Source of the DNA: JARFQH01 sp963825595
GTDB taxonomy: Bacteria > Desulfobacterota > Desulfobacteria > Desulfobacterales > SG8-13
Direction: 5' to 3'
Assembly: GCA_963825595.1 (NCBI GenBank)
Contig: CAWGUE010000023.1
Span: 1 to 64,000 of the forward strand
Length of the DNA: 64,000 nucleotides
Both the position numbers and the translations under genes were made by a program. Below, piece by piece: positions 36,531 to 46,064 of the stretch; the first letter of the stretch is position 1, and the number at the start of each line of letters is the position of its first letter. The notes under the pieces were generated by a model that worked only from the letters and a program-made list of their open reading frames with translations, did no database searches and was not told the DNA's origin.

Positions 36531-36761
36531 ACCTGGCTACAACGCGATACCCGTTCTGAGGCAGGGTTTGTTGCCAGGCGAAAGTTGACGTTGCACTGAA
36601 AAAGCGGCCATGAGAGCATGTGCATTTTGGTATCCGACATTGACAGGGCGCTATCGTCTTAGGAGGCCATTATTCTAACGGCCCTCTTTGCGATCGACAG
36701 CCTGTTTTGGCCAATCCCCTGGTCTTTGCTCGAGAAGAACGTTTAAATTCATAGTTTTCTG

Positions 36762-36790
36762 TTGACATCAGTCCTGTCCTTTAATAATGA
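36762..36790 (+). promoter_or_regulatory. Promoter for the HU gene
   Basis: TTGACA, 17-base spacer, TAATGA, about 80 bases before the HU start codon. This is one of the best sigma-70 matches in the window. The rest of the 36531-36871 gap shows only a small hairpin near 36660 (aggaggcc / ggccctct). Confidence 0.65.
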
Positions 36791-36871
36791 CACTCCACTG
36801 TTATAGACATTCCACGGTCCGTCGGGCTGGAATGGATAAACAACTAATCTTTAAAAAGGGGGAGACGTGTT

Positions 36872-37144
36872 ATGACAAAAGCAGAATTAATCGACCAGGC
36901 GGCGAAAGATGCCGGGATTTCCAAAGCTGCAGCCACTGTTGCGCTCAGCTCCCTGCTGGACGGCGTCACGAAGGCACTGAAGAAAAAGGACGGCAAAGTT
37001 ACACTGGTAGGATTCGGAACATTTACCAAGGTTCGTCGCAAGGCGCGCAAGGGGCGTAACCCTCAAACCGGCGAAGCAATTAAAATCAAGGCTTCCAACG
37101 CCGTTAAGTTTCGCCCGGGGAAGAAATTGCGTGATAGCGTTTAG
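36872..37144 (+). CDS. hup: HU family DNA-binding protein
   Basis: A 90-residue histone-like protein. MTKAELIDQAAKDAGISKAA and the alpha-helical body, then VTLVGFGTFTKVRRKARKGR and NPQTGEAIKIKASNAVKFRP, are the classic HU sequence, including the Arg/Lys arm and the conserved Pro of the DNA-intercalating tip (RNPQTG). It bends and compacts DNA as a dimer. Own promoter, GGGGGAG ribosome site and a terminator directly after the stop, so it is monocistronic. Confidence 0.96.
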   Translation: MTKAELIDQAAKDAGISKAAATVALSSLLDGVTKALKKKDGKVTLVGFGTFTKVRRKARKGRNPQTGEAIKIKASNAVKFRPGKKLRDSV

Positions 37145-37167
37145 CTAATCCCAAAAAAAGTATTTAT

Positions 37168-37208
37168 AAGCGGTTTATTGTACCCGGCCAATAAACCGCT
37201 TTTTTTTC
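37168..37208 (+). terminator. Rho-independent terminator of the HU gene
   Basis: AAGCGGTTTATTG and CAATAAACCGCTT form a 13-bp stem with an 8-nt loop, followed by eight T residues. Confidence 0.93.
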
Positions 37209-37209
37209 C

Positions 37210-37316
37210 CGACAAGTTATCTATTTTCGGTCCCTAAACGGAAATTTCCGCTATTTCGACGTGATTGACGCCGAAATGTCAGAAACGTGAACATTTCTGG
37301 ATCGGAAACGGATCAG
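37210..37316. repeat. Diverged palindromic repeat, copy 5
   Basis: The right side gaacatttctggatcggaaa is nearly identical to copy 3, and the left side (tttcggtccctaaacgg) pairs imperfectly with it. An inner hairpin tttcgacgt...acgccgaaa fills the centre. The element reaches to the stop codon of the acylphosphatase gene. Confidence 0.6.
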
Positions 37317-37594
37317 TGCGTCACACGAAATTTCGAGAACTCGCCGGTAAAATCCTGCCATTGAACATCAACATCCTCCACAGAAGCCCGCGGAGGACCC
37401 TTCTGGCACCACGCCAGCAAGGCATGTACCGCTTCCCTGTCCCCCTCGAATACAGCCTCAACCGATCCATCACGCTGGTTTCTCACCCATCCGTCGACAC
37501 CATATTTTTCAGCGACACGCTGGGTTTCAAGCCTGAAAAAAACGCCCTGTACGATACCGGTAATGACAACATGGGCGCGTACCTTATCATTCAT
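37313..37594 (-). CDS. acyP: Acylphosphatase
   Basis: A 93-residue enzyme that hydrolyses carboxyl-phosphate bonds such as those of acetyl phosphate or carbamoyl phosphate. GIVQGVFFR holds the catalytic Arg and WVRNQRDGSVEAVFEG the catalytic Asn, both in the usual positions. Length matches the family. The stop codon lies 26 nt downstream of ligA on the same strand (ligA ends at 37620), so the two are probably co-transcribed. No clear ribosome site beyond an A/G-rich stretch. Confidence 0.93.
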   Translation of the reverse strand: MNDKVRAHVVITGIVQGVFFRLETQRVAEKYGVDGWVRNQRDGSVEAVFEGDREAVHALLAWCQKGPPRASVEDVDVQWQDFTGEFSKFRVTH

Positions 37595-37619
37595 TTACCA
37601 CCTCCGCCAAAAAAAATCA

Positions 37620-39656
37620 CTACTCTGCCGTCGTTCCTCCGACGAGTCGCTGCAGTTCAGATTCATCGATGACACGGATCCCGAGTTCTTTGGCACGTTG
37701 AAGCTTTGATCCCGGAGAAGATCCAGCGACAACATAATCCGTGTTGCGACTGACCGCGCTGCTGACCCTCCCGCCACTCGCTTCAATCATTTTCTTGGCC
37801 TGTTCCCTGGCGATACCAGACAGCGTGCCGGTCAGAACAAAAGACTTGCCGGCCAGGTGCGCCGTCGATTGCTCGAGTAAGCCCGGGGATTCAAGATGAA
37901 CACCATTTTGGAGCAATCGATGGATTATATCCCTGTTTTCAGCCCTGCTGAAGAACGATACCAGACTGCTGGCCACCTTTAAGCCAACACCATCGATACT
38001 TTCAAGGTCTTGCATCGAAGCGCTTGACAGCTTCTCAAGGCTTGGGAAACGCTCGGCCAGTAACCGGGCCGCATATACACCGACATGGCGTATGCCTAAG
38101 GCATATAGAAAACGCTGCAGGGAAATATCTTTACTGCCTTCAATGGCATTAAGAAGATTACGAGTCGATTTGACGCCCATGCGATCCAGTCCTGCGACAG
38201 TCTTTTGTTCCAGCTCGAAGATGTCGGCAAAGGAGGCTATAATATTTTTTTCGACCATCTGATCGATCAATTTGTCTCCCAGGCCGTCTATGTCGAAAGC
38301 GCCCTTTGCGGCAAAATGTTTGATGCGCTCCTTGATCTGGGCCGGGCAACTGGCATTGACGCATCTGACAGCTGATTCGCCTTCTTCACGCATCACCGCC
38401 GAATGACAGACAGGGCAATGCATCGGCATTTTAAAGATCTGTTCACTGCCGGTGCGCTTGGCGTCGAGCACTTTGACAACTTCCGGGATGACGTCACCGG
38501 CCCTCTGGACCAACAGGCTGTCACCAATCCGGATATCCTTCTTACGGATTTCGTCTTCATTGTGCAACGTGGCGCGACTGACCGTAACACCGCCAATTTT
38601 TACAGGTTTGAGCTGCGCCACCGGAGTCAACGTGCCTGTCCGCCCGACTTGCACATCGATGGACTCCAATATTGTTGTCGCCTGCACCGCCTGAAATTTG
38701 TAAGCAATTGCCCAACGGGCGCTTCTCGAGGTACTTCCCAGTGTTTTTTGGTCTTTCAGGTTGTCTACTTTTATCACTACACCGTCAATCTCATAAGGGA
38801 GGAAATGTCGATCAGCGTCCAGGTCCCGGTAATAGCTCAACACCTGGTCAATATTAATTTGGGGCTTAATAAGAGGATTGATTCTGAATCCAAGTGCGTT
38901 TAAATATTCGAGGAGATTCCAATGTGAATTCAGTTCCATGGTTTCGGCCGAACCTATTCCGTAAAAATATATGCGCAGTGGGCGCTGGGCGGTAATTCTA
39001 GAATCGAGCTGTCGAAGTGATCCCGCTGCAGCATTGCGAGGGTTGGCAAACAATGGCAGACCGTCTTCAAGGCGTTGCAGGTTCAATTGTTTGAATCCCT
39101 CCCGTTCGAGGAACACTTCACCTCTGACCTCTATAAAACGGGGGACATCCTGTTCATCATTTGCTTCAAGCACCAGCGGTACAGCCGGGATGGTCTTTAC
39201 GTTTTCAGTGATCACCTCGCCAATATAGCCGTCGCCGCGGGTCGTGGCTGTTAGCAGCCGGCCATTCTCATATGTCAGTTCAACGGCCAGACCATCCAGT
39301 TTGGGTTCAGCAGTATACAGCGTTTTTTCCGTCCCGATCTGCCTGCAGATCCTCTCGTGAAATACGAGAATATCGGCATCGGCGAAACCGTTATCGAGAC
39401 TCAACATCGGTGTGGTATGGGCAGCAGTTTCAAACTTTGCCAGCGGCGGAGCACCGACTCTGGCTGTGGGCGAATCGGGGCGGGCAAGGTAGGGGAATTC
39501 GGATTCCAACCGAATAAGTTCCTGAAGCATGGCATCGTATTCGGCATCCGATATTTCCGGATCATCGAGCACGTGATAGCGGTAGTTATGATGGTGAAGT
39601 GCCGCCCTCAGGAAGGCGGCTCTCGAAATGACCTTGGAGTCGTTTTGGGTTGACAT
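37620..39656 (-). CDS. ligA: NAD-dependent DNA ligase
   Basis: A 678-residue NAD+-dependent DNA ligase. Domain order is normal: Ia domain (YRYHVLDDPEISDAEYDAML), adenylation domain with the nucleophile Lys in EPKLDGLAVELTY near residue 117, OB domain, four-Cys zinc finger (CPVCHSAV ... CVNASCPAQ), helix-hairpin-helix region and C-terminal BRCT domain (KSFVLTGTLSGIAREQAKKM). It seals Okazaki fragments and repair nicks. The first 49 bases overlap the end of the upstream nucleoside phosphorylase gene. Confidence 0.97.
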   Translation of the reverse strand: MSTQNDSKVISRAAFLRAALHHHNYRYHVLDDPEISDAEYDAMLQELIRLESEFPYLARPDSPTARVGAPPLAKFETAAHTTPMLSLDNGFADADILVFHERICRQIGTEKTLYTAEPKLDGLAVELTYENGRLLTATTRGDGYIGEVITENVKTIPAVPLVLEANDEQDVPRFIEVRGEVFLEREGFKQLNLQRLEDGLPLFANPRNAAAGSLRQLDSRITAQRPLRIYFYGIGSAETMELNSHWNLLEYLNALGFRINPLIKPQINIDQVLSYYRDLDADRHFLPYEIDGVVIKVDNLKDQKTLGSTSRSARWAIAYKFQAVQATTILESIDVQVGRTGTLTPVAQLKPVKIGGVTVSRATLHNEDEIRKKDIRIGDSLLVQRAGDVIPEVVKVLDAKRTGSEQIFKMPMHCPVCHSAVMREEGESAVRCVNASCPAQIKERIKHFAAKGAFDIDGLGDKLIDQMVEKNIIASFADIFELEQKTVAGLDRMGVKSTRNLLNAIEGSKDISLQRFLYALGIRHVGVYAARLLAERFPSLEKLSSASMQDLESIDGVGLKVASSLVSFFSRAENRDIIHRLLQNGVHLESPGLLEQSTAHLAGKSFVLTGTLSGIAREQAKKMIEASGGRVSSAVSRNTDYVVAGSSPGSKLQRAKELGIRVIDESELQRLVGGTTAE

Positions 39657-40441
39657 AAGCGTCTGATTACCTCGTATGCCTGAGTACGACCCGAAGAAAA
39701 TGCTTCGGTTTTGAATCCCGGTACCCAGTTCAGTGTAGACAATTCGTCGGAAACCACCAAAATGCCGCCGAGCTCAACACCGCGATACTTCGCAACGGTG
39801 AAAAGGGCAGACGTCTCCATGTCGACGGCCAATGCCCCCTGAGATCGAAAGTGTTTGATCTTTTCAGGCGTCTCTCTGAAAATGGCATCCGTCGTCCACA
39901 CTGCCCCCGAGTGAAAACGCATTTTTTCGCGGGAAAACTGATGGCGGATCCGATCCAGCGCGGCTGCTGCAGGGTGCGATACATCTGGGGCTGGCGACAC
40001 ACAAGCGTAGTGCACCGAAGTTCCCTCGTCAATAAGGGCCGCTGTGGGAATCAAAATATCGCCGATCTTCACATCTGGCGATACGGCACCACACCAGCCC
40101 CAAAAAATAAACTGACGCGCTCCCCAAACGATCAAGGTTTCCATCACCATGGCGGCATACGGTGCGCCGACAATCGGACCGATGAAGACTGCTGATGAAG
40201 GGTCGTTTGCTTTGACGTATAGACGACTGCTGAAAAGTGGTTGAGAGCGTACCGAACTGGATGGCATCAGCCGAATCACGCTGTCGAGGTCACCGGAAGT
40301 GCCGACCAGCACCACGGGCGATCCGGGGGACAGGGATCGTTTACCCTTCACGGGTTTGACTACGGCATCATCGTGTCGCGTTGCGCCGCTATCCCGGTTG
40401 CTGCACCGCGGTTGTCTGGATTTAGTCTTAAGGTCTGCCAT
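39608..40441 (-). CDS. Nucleoside phosphorylase (uridine/purine type)
   Basis: About 277 residues of the PNP_UDP_1 family, which cleaves nucleosides with phosphate. Family features visible are VLVGTSGD near the N-terminus, FWGWCGAVSPDVKIGDILIP, AVDMETSALFTVAKYRGVEL (the Met-Glu substrate site) and GGILVVSDEL with the catalytic Asp. The substrate base is not clear. ATG 40441 is taken; GTG 40450 is also open, and neither has a good ribosome site. Its 3' end overlaps ligA by 49 nt in another frame. Confidence 0.85.
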   Translation of the reverse strand: MADLKTKSRQPRCSNRDSGATRHDDAVVKPVKGKRSLSPGSPVVLVGTSGDLDSVIRLMPSSSVRSQPLFSSRLYVKANDPSSAVFIGPIVGAPYAAMVMETLIVWGARQFIFWGWCGAVSPDVKIGDILIPTAALIDEGTSVHYACVSPAPDVSHPAAAALDRIRHQFSREKMRFHSGAVWTTDAIFRETPEKIKHFRSQGALAVDMETSALFTVAKYRGVELGGILVVSDELSTLNWVPGFKTEAFSSGRTQAYEVIRRLCQPKTTPRSFREPPS

Positions 40442-40530
40442 TTGAAGCACACCATTCGTCGACCCGCTTGGCCGCAGGCTGCCAGAGACCGACTTGCAGG
40501 CCTCTCGCGTTCGCTAAGAGCACTCAATGA

Positions 40531-40549
40531 CCTCCGGCAAAGCCGGAGG
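40531..40549. other. Short GC hairpin
   Basis: CCTCCGGC and GCCGGAGG pair around a 3-nt loop, just downstream of the small gene at 40566. There is no T-run, so it is at best a weak terminator or mRNA end. Confidence 0.4.
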
Positions 40550-40565
40550 AATGCGATGGTTATTT

Positions 40566-40820
40566 TCAGGAAGGTCTGGCCTGTTCGGACAGTTCTTCTT
40601 TTACTTCGTCTATTATATCATAAAACCACAGCAGATCTTCGACGCTTAGGCGACCGGCTTTTACCGGCGCTCGCTGACTACCGTCCTTTTTCAATAGGAT
40701 CCGGGGACCGATTTGCACCTTTGGTTCTCCATCACCGTAGCGGTTGATTGAGATAACGAGTCCGGTTTCATCGCAACGCCATTCTTTGAGCACTCTATCC
40801 TTTTCAGGTTCGTACGGCAT
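40566..40820 (-). CDS. Small conserved hypothetical protein (84 aa)
   Basis: Function unknown. The protein is acidic and soluble, starts MPYEPEKDRVLKEWRCDETG, and contains YGDGEPKVQIGPRILLKKDG and SVEDLLWFYDIIDEVKEEL. No membrane segment or metal motif. The start is supported by GGAGG 7 nt before the ATG. It follows glyS by 140 nt on the same strand. Confidence 0.75.
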   Translation of the reverse strand: MPYEPEKDRVLKEWRCDETGLVISINRYGDGEPKVQIGPRILLKKDGSQRAPVKAGRLSVEDLLWFYDIIDEVKEELSEQARPS

Positions 40821-40960
40821 GTCGTTCCTCCAATATCGCTGCAGAGTAGAAATCCCCCGTACCCAATGACCGGACCGGGGGAATACAAGCGGTTAAGGCC
40901 TCGCGGGTCGCTGCGTGTTCAGCGAATCGCGTCATTATTATCGTCAAAATTCTTGAAATT

Positions 40961-43063
40961 CTATGTAGTGATCTTCGAAAAATCCGCAATTTTTTCGTAA
41001 AGCGCTGCAACACAACCAAGCAGCGCCAAGCGATTTTCACGAACGTCATTTTTATCGGTCATCACCATAACTCCGTCAAAAAACGCATCGACATTGCCCC
41101 TCAAAGCGGCAATGTCACGCAGGGCTTGATCAAATCGACCGCGGCCGACCGCCGCCGTGACCTTTTGCTCAACTTCCCTGTAGGCGGCATACAACCCCTT
41201 CTCACTGTCGTGTTCAAAAAGGCCTATATCGATCTTTTGCATCTGCACTTTTGTTGCCGAGCGGCCGGCCTTTTTGATGATATTGCCCACCCGTTTGAAT
41301 GCGGCCGCCAGTGGTTCAAAATCCGGTTGAGCCTTTAAAGCTTCCAAGGCCGCGACGCGGCGCCAGACATCAGGGATGTTGTCACTGGACACATCAACGA
41401 CAGCAGCAATCACGTCTTTTGAATATCCCTCTTCAGCCATCAGGTGAGCGACACGATTCTTGATGAAAACATAAACATTCTCGGTCAACGCGCTGATTTT
41501 TGAAATACTTTCGGATGCGAACAACCCCAGGCTTTTACGGATCAAGTCGATCAATGAAAACGAAAACCCCTTGTCATTCATAATCTGGACAATACCGATC
41601 CCCTGGCGCCGCAGAGCGTAAGGATCAGATGCGCCGGTTGGGATCAAACCGACACTGAAACATCCGCAAATGGAATCGATCTTATCGGCGATTCCGAGAA
41701 TTGCCCCTAAACTTGTCTCCGGCAGTGGCGCCCCTGAATAAACCGGGCGGTAATGCTCCTCGACCGCTGCGGCAACGGCAGCGGGTTCACCGGATTCTGC
41801 GGCGTAGATCCTCCCCATGACGCCCTGAAGCTTCGGGAACTCACCCACGACCTGGCTCACCAGGTCAGCTTTGCACAACCAGGCGGCCCGGACCGCCTGA
41901 CTTTTCATGTCGAGAAATCCAGAATCGCCAGCCCCAAGGACATCCGCCAAATACGCAGTAATTTCAGCCACCCGTTCCGTCTTTGCATACATTGTTCCGA
42001 GCTGGGCCTGAAACAGAACGCCATTGAGTTTCTCTATCCGCTGGTCGTTGGACACATCCAGGTCGCCGCGGTAGAAGAACTTTGCATCTGCCAACCGGGC
42101 ACGAATCACTCGCTCATGGCCGCTGGCCACCAAGGACATGTCCCTAGCTTTGGTGTTGTTAACGGAGATAAAACAGGGCATCAACCGTTTGTCCTCATCG
42201 ATGACCGAGAAGTATTTCTGATGTTCACGCATCGCATTAATTAAAACCTCGTCGGGAACTTCGAGAAAGTCTTCGTCGAATTTTCCGGCCACGGCTACAG
42301 GATACTCGGCAAGATTGTTGTTAATATCCTCCAGATCAGGGTCCGGGAGAATATGCCCGCCGAGATTTAAAGCCACTTTGCCAATTTCATTTTGTAGCAC
42401 TTTTTTGCGTTCATTTATATCAACGAGGACACTTGCCGCACGCAGGGTCTCTGCGTAATCGTCGGCATGTTCAATTTTTAAACGGCCTGGTTTCATAAAA
42501 TAATGCCCGTTTGTATACCGCCCACTCTTCAGGTGGCCCAACTGGACCTGGATCACGCTTTTTCCCAACAGCACCACGATGGAATGGATCGGCCGCGCGA
42601 ATTGAATGTCGAGGTCGGCCCAGCGCATTTTTTTGGGAAAGGGTGTCGCGAGTATAATCTCCGGCAGGATCTTTTTCAGCAACGTCCGGGTTGCCAGGGC
42701 TCGTTCGCTTTTCTCCACGAACAGGTAGGCTCCCTTCTCGGTATCCTTGGTTCGTAAACGACCGACGGCAACCCCCACCTTTTCAGCAAACTTGCGGGCA
42801 GCCATGGTCGGCTGCCCAGCAGCGTCATAACCAATGGACGCCGGCGGGCCGATCACCTCTGACTTGGCTGCTCTCTGCCGCGCGGCGACACGCTCGACCC
42901 TAACGGCCAGCCGGCGCGGTGTTCCGTATGTTTCGACTTCACCGTGATCTATACGGGCATCGGTCAGCTTTTGCCGAATGTTCGACGCAAGCGCTTCCAA
43001 GGCTGGCTTGATATAGCCTGCCGGAATTTCTTCCGATCCGATCTCAAGCAATAATGTTTCCAT
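40961..43063 (-). CDS. glyS: Glycine-tRNA ligase beta subunit
   Basis: A 700-residue beta subunit of the alpha2beta2 bacterial glycyl-tRNA synthetase; it binds tRNA-Gly. METLLLEIGSEEIPAGYI is the standard start, followed by TYGTPRRLAVRV, MREHQKYFSVIDEDKRL and the HD-like/anticodon-binding region near the end. The frame continues 19 codons upstream, but AGAGGTG 5 nt before ATG 43063 and family alignment set the start. glyQ lies 117 nt upstream. Confidence 0.96.
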   Translation of the reverse strand: METLLLEIGSEEIPAGYIKPALEALASNIRQKLTDARIDHGEVETYGTPRRLAVRVERVAARQRAAKSEVIGPPASIGYDAAGQPTMAARKFAEKVGVAVGRLRTKDTEKGAYLFVEKSERALATRTLLKKILPEIILATPFPKKMRWADLDIQFARPIHSIVVLLGKSVIQVQLGHLKSGRYTNGHYFMKPGRLKIEHADDYAETLRAASVLVDINERKKVLQNEIGKVALNLGGHILPDPDLEDINNNLAEYPVAVAGKFDEDFLEVPDEVLINAMREHQKYFSVIDEDKRLMPCFISVNNTKARDMSLVASGHERVIRARLADAKFFYRGDLDVSNDQRIEKLNGVLFQAQLGTMYAKTERVAEITAYLADVLGAGDSGFLDMKSQAVRAAWLCKADLVSQVVGEFPKLQGVMGRIYAAESGEPAAVAAAVEEHYRPVYSGAPLPETSLGAILGIADKIDSICGCFSVGLIPTGASDPYALRRQGIGIVQIMNDKGFSFSLIDLIRKSLGLFASESISKISALTENVYVFIKNRVAHLMAEEGYSKDVIAAVVDVSSDNIPDVWRRVAALEALKAQPDFEPLAAAFKRVGNIIKKAGRSATKVQMQKIDIGLFEHDSEKGLYAAYREVEQKVTAAVGRGRFDQALRDIAALRGNVDAFFDGVMVMTDKNDVRENRLALLGCVAALYEKIADFSKITT

Positions 43064-43180
43064 GGTCACCTCTGGTCCGATTGATTTTTTTGCCCTACAA
43101 TTGCTGCGCTCTTCAGCCATTGCTCGCGAGAGGCGCTAAAGCCGCCCGGCAGCACGGAAGAACACCGTTCCGTAAACGGA

Positions 43181-44050
43181 TTACCTATTCAGTAAGGGGA
43201 AACCTTTTTCTGCCCGCTGGTGCAGGTAAGCCTCGGCACTACCTCGCGCCAAATTACGAATGCGTCCGATATATCCGGTGCGTTCCGTAACGCTGATTGC
43301 CCCGCGTGCATCAAGGAGATTGAATGTGTGGGAACACTTGAGACAGTATTCGTAGGCCGGCAAAACGAGGCCGGCTGAAATTTGCGCCAACGATTCGGCC
43401 TCGTACTTGCTAAACAGGTCAAAAAGGGCTGGGACGTCGGCTTTTTCAAAATTGTAGGTCGACTGTTCCACTTCCTGCTGGTGGTGGACGTCGCCGTACG
43501 ACACCCTGTCGTTCCACTTCAAATCGTAGACATTGTTAACCCCCTGGAGGTACATGGCGATCCGCTCGAGGCCATATGTTAATTCCACGGATATCGGCTT
43601 TAATTCGATGCTGCCGGCGAGTTGAAAATAGGTGAATTGGGTAATCTCCATCCCATCCAGCCAAACCTCCCATCCCAAGCCGGACGCACCGAGGGTCGGC
43701 GACTCCCAATCGTCTTCAACGAAGCGAATATCGTGATCAAGGGGGTCGACGCCTAATGCTTTTAAACTGTCCAGATACTGTTTCTGGACATCGAAGGGTG
43801 AGGGTTTCAGAATCACCTGGTACTGATAGTAGTGCTGCAGACGGTTTGGGTTGTCTCCATAGCGGCCGTCGGTTGGTCTTCGCGATGGCTGCACGTAAGC
43901 AACTTTCCAGGGTTCGGGTCCCAGAGCCTTCAACAGAGTTGTCGGGTGAAAGGTACCCGCCCCGACTTCCATATCATACGGTTGGGCCATAACACAGCCC
44001 TTGCGGGACCAGAATTTAGTCAATTCGAGAATGACGTCTTGAAAGTTCAT
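43181..44050 (-). CDS. glyQ: Glycine-tRNA ligase alpha subunit
   Basis: A 289-residue catalytic subunit. MNFQDVILELTKFWSRKGCV, GAGTFHPTTLLKALGPEPW, YVQPSRRPTDGRYGDNPNRL (class II motif 2 region) and LERIAMYLQGVNNVYDL are all classical GlyQ. It forms the adenylate and charges tRNA together with GlyS. The gene order GHMP kinase-glyQ-glyS suggests one leftward operon with recO. Confidence 0.97.
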   Translation of the reverse strand: MNFQDVILELTKFWSRKGCVMAQPYDMEVGAGTFHPTTLLKALGPEPWKVAYVQPSRRPTDGRYGDNPNRLQHYYQYQVILKPSPFDVQKQYLDSLKALGVDPLDHDIRFVEDDWESPTLGASGLGWEVWLDGMEITQFTYFQLAGSIELKPISVELTYGLERIAMYLQGVNNVYDLKWNDRVSYGDVHHQQEVEQSTYNFEKADVPALFDLFSKYEAESLAQISAGLVLPAYEYCLKCSHTFNLLDARGAISVTERTGYIGRIRNLARGSAEAYLHQRAEKGFPLLNR

Positions 44051-44072
44051 ATTTTGCCTCTCGCAATTTATG

Positions 44073-45188
44073 TCATTTTATACCCTTGCTCATTGGCCGT
44101 CCGGCACCCCTTCGCTCCTGCTTAAAGATGGCTCCCGCAAGGCCCTCTGTGTCTATGCCCCATTTGAGCAGGCATGCTTCCGGTCTTTCGGACAGTATTT
44201 CTTTCCATACCGGTCTGAGCCTGTCTATTTTCTCGATATCACCGAGGGCCCAAAGGCATCCGCCGCCGCCGGCACCAGTGAACCGTGAACCGCAAGCGGT
44301 CGACCGGGCTGCATCCACCAACTTAACGCCTATTTCGTCCAAGACATCGGGAGTCATTTCGCGCCGCAGAGCCGTCTCGCGGTTCATAGCCTCGGCAGCC
44401 TCTTTATAATTACAACCTGCCAGAGCGTCAATAAACTTTTTGGTCAGTTCCACAATTTCATGCCAGTGGGCGCGGTGTTCACCGGCGAGAAATTGATGCA
44501 CCCAGCGCCCGTTGACGTCCTTCGATGCATGCGGCACTCCGCAGTAGGCCAGCAGAATGCGCCGCCTCAATTGGCCGACCCCGCGTTTGTTGATCAGGGC
44601 GATTTTCTTGTAATCGAACCCCGCCTGTTCTGGTTGCCAATACCAAGCATTCACCCCGCCGAATGCAGCCGCAAGATGGTCTTGGCGCCCGCAGGGAACT
44701 CCGGCCACACTCTCCTCGATTCGGTGGGCTAACAGTGCGATCTGTCGTCGGACCTTCGGCGTCAATGCCAGCTTTTGTGAAGCGAGCATAAACGCTGCAA
44801 TTAGCGCGACAGATGCGGCTGAAGATCCGCCTAACGCGCTGCGCGGCGGGGACCCCGATTCAATGATCACATGGAGGCCATCGGCCTGGAAGTATGCGGC
44901 TGTGGCAAACATAAGACCAAGGGGATGGTCGAAAGGCGCCCGATCGGCGGGGAACTCGGCGCTTTTGAAGCCTCTCGAGCTGACTTTTATCCGTCCGGCA
45001 CTGTATGGCAGCAGTTTGACTGTCGTCCTCAGATCGACGGCGATGTTGAAGGTGCAGGGCAAAAGGTGCCGCAGCGGATTGTAAAATATGGCCAAGTCGA
45101 GTGTCCCGCCCATATCGATCCGGCAGGGTACCGTTGTCTCCACGGTAAATGTCTTCAGGCTGTCGTATAAATTTCGTGCTATTGCCAC
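44073..45188 (-). CDS. GHMP-family sugar kinase
   Basis: A 371-residue GHMP kinase. The ATP loop is PPRSALGGSSAASVALIA near residue 115 (Ser/Gly-rich motif 2), the N-terminal substrate motif is VPCRIDMGGTLDLA, and motif 3 is RFTGAGGGGCLWAL near the C-terminus. Relatives phosphorylate D-glycero-D-manno-heptose-7-phosphate, galactose or similar sugars. It might feed lipopolysaccharide heptose synthesis, but the substrate is not readable. It lies 22 nt upstream of glyQ and 21 nt downstream of recO. Confidence 0.85.
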   Translation of the reverse strand: MAIARNLYDSLKTFTVETTVPCRIDMGGTLDLAIFYNPLRHLLPCTFNIAVDLRTTVKLLPYSAGRIKVSSRGFKSAEFPADRAPFDHPLGLMFATAAYFQADGLHVIIESGSPPRSALGGSSAASVALIAAFMLASQKLALTPKVRRQIALLAHRIEESVAGVPCGRQDHLAAAFGGVNAWYWQPEQAGFDYKKIALINKRGVGQLRRRILLAYCGVPHASKDVNGRWVHQFLAGEHRAHWHEIVELTKKFIDALAGCNYKEAAEAMNRETALRREMTPDVLDEIGVKLVDAARSTACGSRFTGAGGGGCLWALGDIEKIDRLRPVWKEILSERPEACLLKWGIDTEGLAGAIFKQERRGAGRPMSKGIK

Positions 45189-45209
45189 ATGTCGCCTTTC
45201 GTCATCGAT

Positions 45210-45986
45210 CTATTTTCCCCGGACCTGCTGCAAAAACTTTAAACTGCGCGGTTCTTTTCCAAGCTGGTATGGAACAAAAGCCTCCAGCACCCGGAGGCTT
45301 TCATCAATCGCCACCTTTGAGAGCCTGACGCGTCCCGCCTTGAGCAACCCACCGCTTTCAATCCATTGCAATTGTTTGAGCGTGCCTTTGGACATGGTCA
45401 GCCGCCCTGACTCAGCTCCCATGCAGCGTCGACAAACAAGACCGCCACGGGACAGATCGAACTGAAACTCTCTGGCGTCAAGTTCATCCACCGTGCGGCG
45501 GCAGTCCTGGCAGTTTATTAAGTCCGGACGATAACCGCAAAGAAGCAACAGGCGGATCTGAAACAGAACGCTCAACGCTTCGGGCGACATTCGCTTTTGA
45601 TCGAGCTGGCAGAGGGCGAATTGCAGCAAGCGGAAGAGTTCCGGTTGCTTCTGACCTTCTTCGGATGACGTGTCGATCAATTCGACCCAGTAGCTGGCAT
45701 AAGCTGTCTGAATGATGTTCGCCCGGATGCCTGGGAAAGCATTCTTGAGAACAGCTTCCTGCAGAACCGGAAGGCCATTGCGACGATAGGTCCTGCAAAC
45801 GATGTCAAGGGTTGAGTAGAGTTCTAGAATACCCCCGAAGCGCTTGGTGCTTTTCCTGGCAGCCTTCGCAATTGCTGTAAGCTTGCCCTTCTCTAACGTA
45901 AGAAAAGAAAGAATCAGGTCAAAATCACCATACTCCACCCGCCGTAATATGATAGCGGGAGTTGTCAAACTCGACATGCCACTCAC
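45210..45986 (-). CDS. recO: DNA repair protein RecO
   Basis: A 258-residue recombination mediator that helps load RecA with RecR. The N-terminal OB fold starts TPAIILRRVEYGDFDLILSF with KGKLTAIAKAARKSTKRFGG; the zinc finger has CGYRPDLINCQDC and CRRC in the usual positions. Length is slightly above the family average. The start may be 45986 or three codons later (MSSLTTP). It heads the cluster with the GHMP kinase and glyQS. Confidence 0.94.
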   Translation of the reverse strand: MSGMSSLTTPAIILRRVEYGDFDLILSFLTLEKGKLTAIAKAARKSTKRFGGILELYSTLDIVCRTYRRNGLPVLQEAVLKNAFPGIRANIIQTAYASYWVELIDTSSEEGQKQPELFRLLQFALCQLDQKRMSPEALSVLFQIRLLLLCGYRPDLINCQDCRRTVDELDAREFQFDLSRGGLVCRRCMGAESGRLTMSKGTLKQLQWIESGGLLKAGRVRLSKVAIDESLRVLEAFVPYQLGKEPRSLKFLQQVRGK

Positions 45987-46064
45987 CCGGATTCATTTTT
46001 CCGCTTCAGGCGGGATTCGTGCGCGGGCATCACAAAAGCGATGATCCAACACCCCTCAAACACG

